Part shown: positions 18,171-27,398 of the stretch, in pieces
Numbering within the stretch: the first letter of the stretch is position 1
Layout: every line of letters starts with the position of its first letter
Assembly: GCA_041659285.1 (NCBI GenBank)
Contig: JBAZYO010000005.1
Coordinates: 351,103-415,102, forward strand
Origin: Vicinamibacterales bacterium
Lineage (GTDB): Bacteria; Acidobacteriota; Vicinamibacteria; Vicinamibacterales; UBA2999
Length of the DNA stretch: 64,000 bases
Reading direction: 5' to 3'
The notes under the pieces: model-generated
Databases searched by the model: none
Seen by the model: only the letters and a program-made list of their open reading frames with translations
What the model was told of the DNA's origin: nothing
Translations under genes and position numbers: made by a program

Positions 18171-19259
18171 CTATTCCTTCTGCACCGTCACCGTGACCGG
18201 CGCCTGCATGCGCACCGTCACCGTAGTGCCGGCCGACAGCGTGGCCGGGTTGCGGTCGTTGCTCATGGCCGCCGCGGTGCCGGCGCCGGCGCCGACCGCG
18301 CCGCCGATGGCCGCGCCCTTGCCGCCGCCGAGGATGGCGCCGAGAATGGCGCCGCCGATGGCCGCACCGCCGACCTTGGCTGCGCTTTCACCGCCGGGCG
18401 ATTGCCCCTCGCGGACGACCGGGTCGCTCTTGAGCGCGAGCTGCGTGCCGTCGGCCAGCACGATGGTGTGGAACCGGATCGCCAGGCGCGCCTTGCCCTT
18501 CATGCGGCCGCCCTTGTCCACTTCGGTCACCGAACCGCGGACGGTCGAGCCCGCCGGAATGGCAATGCGATTCTCCACGCGCACGTCGCGCGTGACGCGC
18601 GCGTCAACCTTGTCTTCGACGCGGGCCAGTTCGCTCGACACCGTGCGCTCGATCTGCAAGCCGAGCACGGCATCCGACGGCACCGTGACCTCCACGAATT
18701 CCGGCGCGGGCGGCGGCGGTGGTGCCGGCCCATTCGACTCGCGTGACCGCTCGCTCAGGGCAGGCGGTTCGGGTTCGCGGTACTCCGGGACCGACGGCTG
18801 CACCGGGGCGCGCGACTCCCACATCGTCCCGCCGGACGGCGTGTTGCGCGCTTCTTCACGGGGCGCTGGATTCGACGAGGCAATCGTCGCTTCAGGCACG
18901 GGCGCCGGCGTACGCGAGGGCACCGCGGGCAGCGAGGCCGCCGCGCGCGACGAGGTCGCCGGCGCGCTCGAGATGGCCGGCATCCGGCGCGACGTGCTCG
19001 GCGCGGGGCTGATCTGCGTAGTGTCGGGAGCGTTCGGGCGCGGGGCCTCCGGGGCGATCACGCCTTCGGACTCGGTGACAGGCGCCCCTGGCGTCGCAAC
19101 CGCAGCAGGTTCGACGGGCGCCCCCGAGGCCCCCGAGGCACCATAGGCACCTGAGGCACCCGATGTCTGATTCTGCCGGACCGCCAGGTAGGACCCGCCG
19201 GCTGCCGCCGCCAGGCACCCAATCGACAATCCCGCGAAGACCAGCTTGTTGAACTCCAT
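18171..19259 (-). CDS. Membrane-anchored glycine-zipper protein
   Basis: A 362-residue protein. The start at 19259 is chosen because GGGAG lies eight bases upstream; an ATG at 19265 is too close to it and frames further out are not credible. The N-terminal hydrophobic segment (LVFAGLSIGCLAAAAGGSYL) is a signal or membrane anchor. A low-complexity stretch rich in Gly-Ala-Ser and Pro follows, encoded by short GAGGC-type repeats, then a mixed alpha/beta region (EVTVPSDAVLGLQIERTVSS). The C-terminal glycine zipper has GGAAIGGAILGAILGGGKGA. Such zippers insert in or associate with membranes. It is divergent from the M14 peptidase gene. Confidence 0.7.
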   Translation of the reverse strand: MEFNKLVFAGLSIGCLAAAAGGSYLAVRQNQTSGASGAYGASGASGAPVEPAAVATPGAPVTESEGVIAPEAPRPNAPDTTQISPAPSTSRRMPAISSAPATSSRAAASLPAVPSRTPAPVPEATIASSNPAPREEARNTPSGGTMWESRAPVQPSVPEYREPEPPALSERSRESNGPAPPPPPAPEFVEVTVPSDAVLGLQIERTVSSELARVEDKVDARVTRDVRVENRIAIPAGSTVRGSVTEVDKGGRMKGKARLAIRFHTIVLADGTQLALKSDPVVREGQSPGGESAAKVGGAAIGGAILGAILGGGKGAAIGGAVGAGAGTAAAMSNDRNPATLSAGTTVTVRMQAPVTVTVQKE

Positions 19260-19315
19260 TGCCATTGCTCCCTGCCGTCGTTTCAGCAAGGGCCGTGCCG
19301 TGCGAAAACAGGCGG

Positions 19316-19338
19316 AAACCGGCATTCTACGCCGGTTT
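19316..19338. promoter_or_regulatory. Palindrome over a candidate -10 in the divergent intergenic region
   Basis: A perfect 8-bp inverted repeat (AAACCGGC / GCCGGTTT) separated by seven bases. Read on the minus strand, the loop holds TAGAAT, a plausible -10 for the glycine-zipper gene 65 bases downstream. No convincing -35 was found. An operator or a small hairpin are equally possible readings. Confidence 0.35.
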
Positions 19339-19416
19339 TCACGTCGAATTCCGCTGCCGGGTGTCCTGATCCGTGGAAGGTGTCCCCTCGGGCCTATACT
19401 GGCCTTCGGAGGACGA

Positions 19417-22359
19417 ATGAAGAGATTCATCGCAGGCGTGGCGGCCGTGGCCATGGCCGCCGGCGCCATCACGGCCTTGAGCGCCCAGTCCAAGGCCTCA
19501 CCCCAGAAAATCGACGCGGAGTACACCGCCAAGATCAAGGAAGCGCTCCAGGATCCCCGGATCACCACGGAGCTGGTCGATCACCTGCCGGCGTCCGACA
19601 CCGTGCCGTCGCCGCTCAAGTTCCTGGGCCGCTACGTCGGCCAGCCCGGCGAGCTGACCTACGCCAAAGACATCCATCGTTACTACGAGCAGCTCGCGAA
19701 GGTGTCGCCCCGCGCCCGCTACTGGAAGATCGGCACGAGCGAAGAGGGCCGCGACATGGTGGCGCTCGCGATTGCGGACGAGGCGACGATCAAGAACCTC
19801 GAGAAGTACCGCGATCAGCTGGCGGCGTTGAACGATCCGCGCAAGACCACCGACGCGCAGGCCCAGGCCCTGCTCAAGACCGCCAAGCCGATCTACTACC
19901 TCACCAGCGGCATCCACTCGCCGGAAAACGGCGGGCCCGAAATGCTGGTTGAACTGGCCTACCGCCTCATCGTCGAGGAGACGCCGTTCATTCAGAACAT
20001 CCGCAACCACGTGATCACGCTGATCACGCCGGTGATAGAAGTGGACGGCCGCGAGAAGCAGGTTGACACCTACTACTTCAACAAGACCCGCGCCCAGGGC
20101 GACGCCCGGCTGCCGCTGATGTATTGGGGCAAGTACGTGCAGCACGACAACAACCGCGACGGCATGGGCCAGTTCCTCGAGCTGACCAAGGCGGTGACCC
20201 GCACGCAGTTGCAGTGGTACCCGACCGTCATGCACGACCTGCACGAGGCGCAGACCTACCTCTACTCGTCCACCGGCACCGGCCCCTACAACGACGCGCT
20301 CGATCCGATCGTGATCAGCGAGTGGTGGCAGCTGGCGCAGAACGACGTCATGGAAATGACCAAGCGCGGCGTGCCCGGCGTGTGGACCTACGGCTTCTAC
20401 GACGGCTGGGTGCCGAACTACATGTTCTTCATCGCCCACTCGCACAACTCGGTCGGCCGCTTCTACGAGGTGCAGAGCTACGGCCCCGACAATTACGAGG
20501 TGCGCCCCGGCGCCACCACCACCAGCAAGGAATGGTTCCGGCCCAACCCGCCGCTGCCGTTCATCAAGTGGGGGCCGCGCAACAACACCAACATCCAGCA
20601 GTCGGCCGTGCTCTTCTCCCTCAGCCACGTGGCGAAGAACAAGGAGACCTACCTCGAGAACTACTGGCTGAAGAACAAGCGGTCGATCGCGGAGGGCACC
20701 GACGGCCCGATCAACGCGTGGATCATTCCCGCCGGCCAGCGCCGCAAGGCCGACGCCGCCGACGCGGTGAACGAGCTGATGCGCCAGGGCCTCGAGATTC
20801 ACCGCGCCGGCAGCGCCTTCAAGGCCGGCAACGTCAACGTCGCCGCCGGCGATTACGTGGTCCGTGGCGACCAGCCGTACCGCACGCTGGCCGAGATGTA
20901 CTTCTCGGTGCAGAACTATCCGCCGCAGAACCCCAGTCCCTATGACGACACCGGCTGGACGTTCCAGTTCATGCGCAACATCAAGATGGCGACCGTCAAC
21001 GACAAGGGCGTGTTCACGCAGCCCATGACGAAGGTCACCGACCCGGTGAAGGCCGCCGGCGGCATCGAAGGTGCCGGCGCGACACTTGTCGTCGAGCACA
21101 CCGCCGACAACAACCTCGTCACGTTCCGCTTCAAGAACGCCGATGTCAGGATGATGGCCGCCGAAGAGGACTTCGAGCTGAACGGCCGGAAGTTCCGCGC
21201 CGGCGCGCTGATCGTGCCCAACGCCGATCGCGCCAGGTTCGAGCCGATGCTGCGGGACCTCGGCCTGTCGGCGTGGGCCGTGGCCGCGGCGCCGTCGGTC
21301 AAGACGCACGACCTCGACATCCCGCGCATCGGCTACATCCACAGCTGGACGCGCACGCAGGACGAAGGCTGGGTCCGCGCCGCCCTCGACACCTACGGCG
21401 TGCCCTACACCTACTTCGCCGACCAGAGGCTGAAAGGCGAGCCCAACCTGCGGTCGAAGTACGACGTGATCATCTTCCCGCACGTCGGCGGCACCGCGCA
21501 GTCGCAGGTCAACGGCATGGCCATGACCGGCAAGGCCCCGCTGCCCTACAAGAAGACCGACAAGACGCCGAACCTTGCCTTCGTGGATCAGTCCGACGAC
21601 ATCCGCGGCGGCATGGGCCTCGAAGGGCTGATGAACCTGGCGAAGTTCGTCCAGGACGGCGGCACGCTCATCACCGAAGGATCGACGGCCACGATCTTCC
21701 CGGCCTACGCGGTGACGACGGGTGTCACGGTGGAGACGCCGGCGCAGCTGTTCGTGCGCGGCTCGATCCTTCGCGGCAAGTGGAGCGATGCGAAGAGTCC
21801 GCTCGCCTACGGCTACGACAACGCCGATCTGCCGGTGTACTTCAACCAGTCACCGGTGTTGAACGTGGGAGGCGGTGGTCCCGGCGGGTTTGGCGGCTTC
21901 GGCGGTGGTGGTGGCGGCCCGGCCAACGCCGGCCTTGGCCAGAACGTCACGCCGAACGCCACGCCCGTGCACATTTCGCCCTTCGAGGCGGACGAGGCGG
22001 CGGCCCAGGCCGGCGAGCGGCCGCAAGCCGACGCGGCGGAAGAGTTCCGCAACCGGGCGCGCCAGGCCGGCGTCACCTTCGACGAATCGCGCCCGCGCGT
22101 GGTGATGTCGTTCCCGCAGAACCCGAACGACATGCTGCTGTCGGGCACGCTGGCGAATGGGCAGTTCCTCTCGAACCGCGCCGCGCTGGTGGATGTGCCG
22201 CTCGGCCGAGGCCACGTGGTGATGTTCGCCATTCGCCCGTTCTGGCGGTGGCAGACCCAGGGCACCTACTCGCTGGGCTTCAACGCCCTCATGAACTGGA
22301 ACGACCTCGACGCCGGCAAGGCCGAACCGCAGTCGCCCACGACCTCCGGCCAGCAATAG
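19417..22359 (+). CDS. Secreted M14-family zinc metallopeptidase
   Basis: A 980-residue exported peptidase. The start at 19417 has GGAGG five bases upstream and opens a standard signal peptide (KRFIAGVAAVAMAAGAITALSAQ). The M14 catalytic domain occupies roughly residues 60-400. Zinc ligands are expected in GIHSPENGGPEM (His and Glu) and in VMHDLHEAQTYLY. Residues after about 450 form large beta-rich domains ending in a Gly-rich stretch (VGGGGPGGFGGFGGGGGG), probably a flexible linker. This architecture is common in Acidobacteriota. Substrates are likely peptides or proteins in the periplasm or medium. A perfect terminator hairpin follows 52 bases after the stop. Confidence 0.85.
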   Translation: MKRFIAGVAAVAMAAGAITALSAQSKASPQKIDAEYTAKIKEALQDPRITTELVDHLPASDTVPSPLKFLGRYVGQPGELTYAKDIHRYYEQLAKVSPRARYWKIGTSEEGRDMVALAIADEATIKNLEKYRDQLAALNDPRKTTDAQAQALLKTAKPIYYLTSGIHSPENGGPEMLVELAYRLIVEETPFIQNIRNHVITLITPVIEVDGREKQVDTYYFNKTRAQGDARLPLMYWGKYVQHDNNRDGMGQFLELTKAVTRTQLQWYPTVMHDLHEAQTYLYSSTGTGPYNDALDPIVISEWWQLAQNDVMEMTKRGVPGVWTYGFYDGWVPNYMFFIAHSHNSVGRFYEVQSYGPDNYEVRPGATTTSKEWFRPNPPLPFIKWGPRNNTNIQQSAVLFSLSHVAKNKETYLENYWLKNKRSIAEGTDGPINAWIIPAGQRRKADAADAVNELMRQGLEIHRAGSAFKAGNVNVAAGDYVVRGDQPYRTLAEMYFSVQNYPPQNPSPYDDTGWTFQFMRNIKMATVNDKGVFTQPMTKVTDPVKAAGGIEGAGATLVVEHTADNNLVTFRFKNADVRMMAAEEDFELNGRKFRAGALIVPNADRARFEPMLRDLGLSAWAVAAAPSVKTHDLDIPRIGYIHSWTRTQDEGWVRAALDTYGVPYTYFADQRLKGEPNLRSKYDVIIFPHVGGTAQSQVNGMAMTGKAPLPYKKTDKTPNLAFVDQSDDIRGGMGLEGLMNLAKFVQDGGTLITEGSTATIFPAYAVTTGVTVETPAQLFVRGSILRGKWSDAKSPLAYGYDNADLPVYFNQSPVLNVGGGGPGGFGGFGGGGGGPANAGLGQNVTPNATPVHISPFEADEAAAQAGERPQADAAEEFRNRARQAGVTFDESRPRVVMSFPQNPNDMLLSGTLANGQFLSNRAALVDVPLGRGHVVMFAIRPFWRWQTQGTYSLGFNALMNWNDLDAGKAEPQSPTTSGQQ

Positions 22360-22411
22360 AAGGAATCCCCATCCCGTCAGGGAATTTCAGCAACACCTCG
22401 GGAAATTGACG

Positions 22412-22440
22412 CGAAATCGGCCCCGCTGGGGCCGATTTCG
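22412..22440 (+). terminator. Intrinsic terminator after the M14 peptidase gene
   Basis: A perfect 13-bp stem (CGAAATCGGCCCC with its complement) closes a GCT loop and is followed by TTGTTG. The stem is GC-rich at its top, but the T tract is weak. It probably ends the peptidase transcript before the next gene at 22492. Confidence 0.7.
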
Positions 22441-22491
22441 TTGTTGCCCCGGCTGGCCATCTTCTTGCTTTCCACCCGTCGAGGGTGAGTC

Positions 22492-24909
22492 ATGCAATCC
22501 CGGCGAAATCCGCTCTTCATCCTGCTGATCGCCACCGCCACCGCTGCCACTGCCGCAGGCACGGTGCGACAGGCCCCCAAGACCGAGACCCTGGCCGGAC
22601 CGGCTGTCGTCGAGAGCTGGGGCCCCGGCGCCCTCGATCGCTGGCGCGCCGACGGCGGTTCGAACACCAACCCGGTCCTGACCGCCTCGATCATGCCTTC
22701 CCCCTCGGGGATCGGCGAGGCCCTGCGCACCACCGCGGCTCCCGGTAACGGCGAATGCCGCCCCGTGTCGGTGACGCGCTCGTTCGACGCGGCGAAGGTG
22801 CAGGCCTACGATGCCTACCTGGATGCGTTCGTCGTCTTTCGCTCCAGCGACGAAGACGCGCAACCCGTGTTCATTCGCGTGGAACTGTTCGACGAAGCCG
22901 GCGTCAAAATCGGCCAGCGCGAGTACTACGCTGGTGGCCTGATCCCGCGCACCTTGCGCAACACCGGAAAGGCGACGGAACTGCCCGTCGCGGCCGGCAT
23001 CGTGCGCATTCCGCTGCACCACGTCACGTACCGTTACGTCACCTTCTCGCGCATGACCGTCTCGCTCGTCCACCAGGGCTGCGGCGGCACGAGCGAGCTG
23101 ACGGTCGGCACCCTGGTGTTTTGTCCCAGCGCGAAGTCGTGCGGCCTGACGATCAGCGAGGCTCCCGCCGACGGGGCGGCGGAGGTCAAGCGGTTGCTGG
23201 GCACGCTCGACGACAACCCGATCGGGAGCTACTTGCGCGGCATCGTGCCGGCGCCACGCATTGCCCCGGCCCGGCCATCGCCGCCGCCGGTACCGAAGCC
23301 GATGCTGCAGCGTGTGTCGTGGGCGCCGGGCGTGTCATGGACGCCGGCCCAGCCTGCCGGCCAGTGCAACGCGTCAATCGAGGGGTACATCCAGGACGCG
23401 CGGCGCATCAACGCGGTCATCGGCGAGCGGCCCGACCTCAAGGGCCGCCTGACCGACCTGACGACCTCGATGCTCGGCGCGCTCAAGCTGCCCGAAGGCA
23501 GCGGCGCGGCCATCGCCAAGGACATCACCGAGCGTGTCGTTGACCACTACGGCATGTTGACGGCGCTCGGCGAGCAGGTCGGCGCCGAAGAGTACGAGCA
23601 GGCCAGTGCGACCATCACCACGCTCGTGCTCAAGAACCTCCTGACGCAAGTCGAAGGCCCCGCCCACTTCGGCAAGTTGAGCAAGGCCGGCCATAGCTGG
23701 TTGCAGACCTACCTGCGAAGCATCCCGGACCACCAGCGCGACATGGTGATCGACAAGTTGAAGATCGTCCTCAAGGATCAACCGAAGTACGTCGAGGCGC
23801 TGACCACCGGCATGTCCCTCGACCTCGGAACGGCCACCGGCGAGTTGTCAGAGGGACAAGTGCGCGACGCCATGCAGACACTGGTGCTGAACCTGGCGAC
23901 CACGATGTCGCCCCAGTTCGCGCTGGTCAAGTCGTCGCTGCTGGCCATGAACGAGGGTGCGGTCGCCGCCCAGACCTACGTCGCTGACGGCGAGGTCACC
24001 GCGATGTACGCGGCGTGGAAAGAGAACCCCAAGGGCGACTACGACCTCGACCCCAAGTACCGCTTCACGAACCAGGCCTTGCTCGCGACAAAGCGGGTGA
24101 TGCGTTCACTCGGCTCCGGCGTGGACCCGCGCACCGGCGCCGAGCGCAACATCACCGATGCCGAGGCGGACAAGTTCTTGTTAAAGCAGTTCGATACCTG
24201 GCAAAAGGCCGAGGCCGCGGCAGCGAATCACACCGAGGCGCTGTCGCGGGCGTGGCAGGCGTACGGCAAGAGCGACCAGTTCTGTGTGGGCACCGCGCTC
24301 GACAAGCAGGTCTGGCCGGAAGGCCGCACCACAGGCCGTACCTGGAACAAGCTCTGGGACAGTTGCTACGAGGCCATCGAACGCTTCAAGAAATACGCGG
24401 CACTGCACGTGCAGGTGAATCGCGAGTTCCGGAGCTGGCAGCGGTCGGGCACCGAGTGCAGCTCCGACGGCATGATGGATCTCGGCGTGCAGCAACTGGC
24501 GTGCACCTACATTCAGGAAGGCGCCAATGCCTACTACGACGCGCTGGGCGAGAGAATCGATCGGTGTGGCTGGCTCTCCCGGCCGCTGGCGCGCATCAAG
24601 GCAGACCGGCAGAAGGGCGTCGCCCGCGAACTCCAGAGCCTGACGCCGCTGAAGCTCCAAGCCGTGCTGCGGAACATCGACAATGAAAAGTTGCTGGCCT
24701 GCCTGTGCCGGCAGATGAACCGGAACTACGAGCCGCTCGGGAAGGGCTGCAATCCCGATGTGTCAAAGGGCCTCTGCCTGCTGGACGCCTTCGGCTGCAG
24801 CCGGGACGCGCCGCCGATGGACACGTATCGGCTGAGCGTGTGCGGCGTGGACAAGGCGGTGACCGACCACCTGTTCCGCATCCGCCTGGCGCAGGGTCGC
24901 AACAAGTAG
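22492..24909 (+). CDS. Large secreted cysteine-containing protein, unknown
   Basis: An 805-residue exported protein with a signal peptide (NPLFILLIATATAATAAGT). I do not recognise a family. The N-terminal third looks like a beta-sandwich (SVTRSFDAAKVQAYDAYLDAFVVFRS, EREYYAG-like strands). A Pro-rich linker near residues 258-275 separates it from a long alpha-helical region. The C-terminal 200 residues hold many cysteines, including LLACLCRQMN, GKGCNPDVSKGLCLL and FGCSRDAPP, consistent with disulphides outside the cytoplasm. It lies 33 bases before the M48 peptidase gene on the same strand and may be co-transcribed with it. Confidence 0.6.
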   Translation: MQSRRNPLFILLIATATAATAAGTVRQAPKTETLAGPAVVESWGPGALDRWRADGGSNTNPVLTASIMPSPSGIGEALRTTAAPGNGECRPVSVTRSFDAAKVQAYDAYLDAFVVFRSSDEDAQPVFIRVELFDEAGVKIGQREYYAGGLIPRTLRNTGKATELPVAAGIVRIPLHHVTYRYVTFSRMTVSLVHQGCGGTSELTVGTLVFCPSAKSCGLTISEAPADGAAEVKRLLGTLDDNPIGSYLRGIVPAPRIAPARPSPPPVPKPMLQRVSWAPGVSWTPAQPAGQCNASIEGYIQDARRINAVIGERPDLKGRLTDLTTSMLGALKLPEGSGAAIAKDITERVVDHYGMLTALGEQVGAEEYEQASATITTLVLKNLLTQVEGPAHFGKLSKAGHSWLQTYLRSIPDHQRDMVIDKLKIVLKDQPKYVEALTTGMSLDLGTATGELSEGQVRDAMQTLVLNLATTMSPQFALVKSSLLAMNEGAVAAQTYVADGEVTAMYAAWKENPKGDYDLDPKYRFTNQALLATKRVMRSLGSGVDPRTGAERNITDAEADKFLLKQFDTWQKAEAAAANHTEALSRAWQAYGKSDQFCVGTALDKQVWPEGRTTGRTWNKLWDSCYEAIERFKKYAALHVQVNREFRSWQRSGTECSSDGMMDLGVQQLACTYIQEGANAYYDALGERIDRCGWLSRPLARIKADRQKGVARELQSLTPLKLQAVLRNIDNEKLLACLCRQMNRNYEPLGKGCNPDVSKGLCLLDAFGCSRDAPPMDTYRLSVCGVDKAVTDHLFRIRLAQGRNK

Positions 24910-24942
24910 GGCGACGTGCCCGGCTTACTGACGGAGTTCATG

Positions 24943-26769
24943 ATGATCGCGCGAATCCTGACGGTGCTATTCCTTGCGGCCTCGCTGCAGTTCGGCGCGG
25001 ATGAGCGTCTCGCCTACTTCGACAAGGTGCTGGCGCCGCAGGCCGCGGCCATTGTCATCCCGGGCGAGTTGCAAGCCAGGAAGCCCAAGGACGTCGCCGA
25101 GGCGAAGGCCGCCTACGACCGCGGCCTGGTGTTCGTGAGCCAGGGCGCATGGAAAGAAGCCGAGAAAGACCTGCGCACCGCCGAGAAGAAGACCAGCGAC
25201 GACGTGCAGGACTACGTCTTCGCGGCCGCGTATGCCTACCTGAAGCTCCACCGCGCTGGCGATGCGCTGAAGCGCTACGAGAAGATCTACAAGAAGGAGC
25301 CGGCCAATCGCCGCGCCATCGTCGGGATGGCCGCCGCCCACGAGGACATGCAGCGCTACGCCGATGCCGTGCGCGTGTGGCTGCGCTACAGCAAGACGCC
25401 ACTGCCCGCGGCCGAGAAGGCGGACGCCGACAGGATGCTCGCCGGCGCCCGCGACCTGTTTGCCCAGTACTACGAAATTGCCGAGAACCCCGGCGGCGGC
25501 GCCAAGAACCTCGCCACGCCGGAGCAGGAACTGGCGTGGGGACTCGGCTACGCGCAGCAACTCTCCACGACCGGCGTGCCGCTGATCAAGGACGCCACCA
25601 TCACCGCTTACGTGCGGGACCTCTGCCAGGCGCTGGTGGCCCACGCCAAGCAGTTCCCGACCAACTACGAGGTCTTCATCCTCGACAGCGCCACCGTCAA
25701 CGCGATGACCACGCCCGGCTACATCTTCGTGTATCGCGGCATCCTGAACGCGGCCAAGACCGAAGACGAGCTCGCCGGCGTGCTGGCGCACGAGATCGGG
25801 CACTCGGTGGCGCACCACGTGGCCAAGGCGCAGACCAAGCAGGCGCTCGATCAGCAGCAGGTCGCGGAGTTGAAGCAGTCCAACAGCAGGTTCTCGCAGT
25901 TCCTGGCCAAGATGCTCGAGGCCGGCAACCCGCTCGGCCAGCTCACCTTCAGCCGCGACAATGAAGCGCAGGCCGATCGGCTGGCCGTGCACATCGCCTA
26001 CGACGCCGGGTTCAATCCTGATGGCCTGGTCGGCATGTTCCGCACCTTCGAGTCGATGTCGCCTTCATCGCGCAGCTCCTGGGACCTGATGATGCGCACG
26101 CACCCGTTCTCAATCGATCGCGTGCACAGCGTCACCGAATACAGCACGCTGCTTCCGGCCCGGCCGGCGAAGGTGGCGTCGCCGGCGTTTGCCAGGATGA
26201 AGGCGCGCATGGCGGCGCTGCCGCCGCCAGATGACGCGGTGGGGCTCCTGAAACCGGCCGCGACGCTGCCGCCGCCGGCGTCACCGGCGCCACCGGCGGG
26301 CGCGACGCGGGAGTTTGCCATCGACGGCACGCCGTTGACCGGCGAGATTCCCGCCGACTGGGGTGCGCGCAAGACCGAGTCGGGGACCATCGTCTTCGAG
26401 GGCGCCAAGGGGACCGAGGCCTACGAGGTGTCGGTGGAACTCCAGGTGATCCCGAAAGCCGAGGCGCGAGGGGCGACGATTCTCGACGTGGCGCAGGAGA
26501 TCTACGGCAGTCTCATGCAGCGGCCCAGCGCCAGGGTCCAGCAGCCGCGGACCGGCGAGACCTCGCGCGGCCAGACCACGGCCATCGTCACCGGCACCTA
26601 CGCGCTGCAGGCGCAGGCGAGGGCCGTTCCATTCAGCCACATGACGGTCGTCATCGACTACGCGCAGCACATGGCGGTGGTGAGCTACTACGGGCCGGAT
26701 GCGATGTATACGAAGTACGCGCCGGCGTTCGAGCTGATCGGCAACAGCCTTCGCTATCGCGGACGCTGA
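24943..26769 (+). CDS. M48-family metalloprotease with TPR-like N-terminus
   Basis: A 608-residue exported protein. Of two adjacent ATG codons, 24943 gives the better spacing from GGAG at 24933. A signal peptide is followed by TPR-like helices (residues about 35-150: EAKAAYDRGLVFVSQGAWKE, FAAAYAYLKLHRAGDALKRY). An M48 Zn-peptidase domain contains the catalytic HEIGHSVAHH and the downstream ligand segment SRDNEAQADRLAV. The C-terminus carries a Pro-rich linker and a final alpha/beta domain of about 150 residues. BepA/YfgC-like quality-control peptidases have M48 and TPR in the opposite order. The 3' end overlaps the convergent TetR gene by 16 bases. Confidence 0.85.
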   Translation: MIARILTVLFLAASLQFGADERLAYFDKVLAPQAAAIVIPGELQARKPKDVAEAKAAYDRGLVFVSQGAWKEAEKDLRTAEKKTSDDVQDYVFAAAYAYLKLHRAGDALKRYEKIYKKEPANRRAIVGMAAAHEDMQRYADAVRVWLRYSKTPLPAAEKADADRMLAGARDLFAQYYEIAENPGGGAKNLATPEQELAWGLGYAQQLSTTGVPLIKDATITAYVRDLCQALVAHAKQFPTNYEVFILDSATVNAMTTPGYIFVYRGILNAAKTEDELAGVLAHEIGHSVAHHVAKAQTKQALDQQQVAELKQSNSRFSQFLAKMLEAGNPLGQLTFSRDNEAQADRLAVHIAYDAGFNPDGLVGMFRTFESMSPSSRSSWDLMMRTHPFSIDRVHSVTEYSTLLPARPAKVASPAFARMKARMAALPPPDDAVGLLKPAATLPPPASPAPPAGATREFAIDGTPLTGEIPADWGARKTESGTIVFEGAKGTEAYEVSVELQVIPKAEARGATILDVAQEIYGSLMQRPSARVQQPRTGETSRGQTTAIVTGTYALQAQARAVPFSHMTVVIDYAQHMAVVSYYGPDAMYTKYAPAFELIGNSLRYRGR

Positions 26770-27398
26770 TCGCCGTTGGCGGGCTCCCGCGAGGCGATTG
26801 TCCGCATGCCGCCGATCGAGAACTCGGCGATGTGCGTGGCGAGCGCGTCGAGGTCCGGCGCCACCCCGCCCCAGGTCTTCGCCAGCGGCGCGGGCACCTT
26901 GCGTGCCGCCATCAGGACCTGGCCCTGCAGGCTCGCTACCGATCGCCTCACCCGTTGATCCTCGGGCGGCAGGCCCATGATGGCGCCGGCGACGCGGCTC
27001 AGGTAGTCGAGGCGCGGCCGTATCACCTGGTTCATCACCAGGTCGAGGGCTTCGGTGGGCTGCTCCATCTCGCGGACCATCAGCTTGTGGATCCACGCGT
27101 TGGGGCCGTCTCCGGTCACCCGCCGCACGAACACCTTCGCGAACTCGCGGATCTGGTCCTCGGGCGAGAGACCCTCGCCGGCCTTCTGCGACAGCTCGTT
27201 GGTTTCGATCATCACCGCGATGGCGTACTTGATGATGGCGCGGTAAAGGCCGGCCTTGTCGCCGAAGTGGTAGTTCACCGCGGCGACGTTGGCGTGCGAG
27301 GCCTTGCAGATCTCGCGGACCGTGACGTTGTCGAACCCCTGCTCGGCGAACAGCACCGCCGCCGCCTTGATCAACCGGTCTTGCGTGTCGGCGCTCAC
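26754..27398 (-). CDS. TetR/AcrR-family regulator of the efflux operon (CecR-like)
   Basis: A 214-residue repressor starting at GTG (27398), in a four-base GTGA overlap with the permease stop. The N-terminal DNA-binding domain shows RLIKAAAVLFAEQGFDNVTV, the HTH core REICKASHANVAAVNYHFGD and the YRAIIKYAI helix. The C-terminal ligand domain resembles CecR/YbiH-type regulators, which control ybhGFSR-like ABC exporters; that is the same gene neighbourhood seen here. It is the last gene of the exporter operon, so it should autoregulate by binding the palindrome upstream of the membrane fusion protein gene at 30561-30572. Confidence 0.88.
   Translation of the reverse strand: MSADTQDRLIKAAAVLFAEQGFDNVTVREICKASHANVAAVNYHFGDKAGLYRAIIKYAIAVMIETNELSQKAGEGLSPEDQIREFAKVFVRRVTGDGPNAWIHKLMVREMEQPTEALDLVMNQVIRPRLDYLSRVAGAIMGLPPEDQRVRRSVASLQGQVLMAARKVPAPLAKTWGGVAPDLDALATHIAEFSIGGMRTIASREPANGDQRPR

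Noticed and set aside
26754..26769. Overlap of the M48 and TetR genes as a sign of frameshift
   Set aside because: A 16-base convergent overlap at stops is common in compact genomes, and both C-termini look normal.
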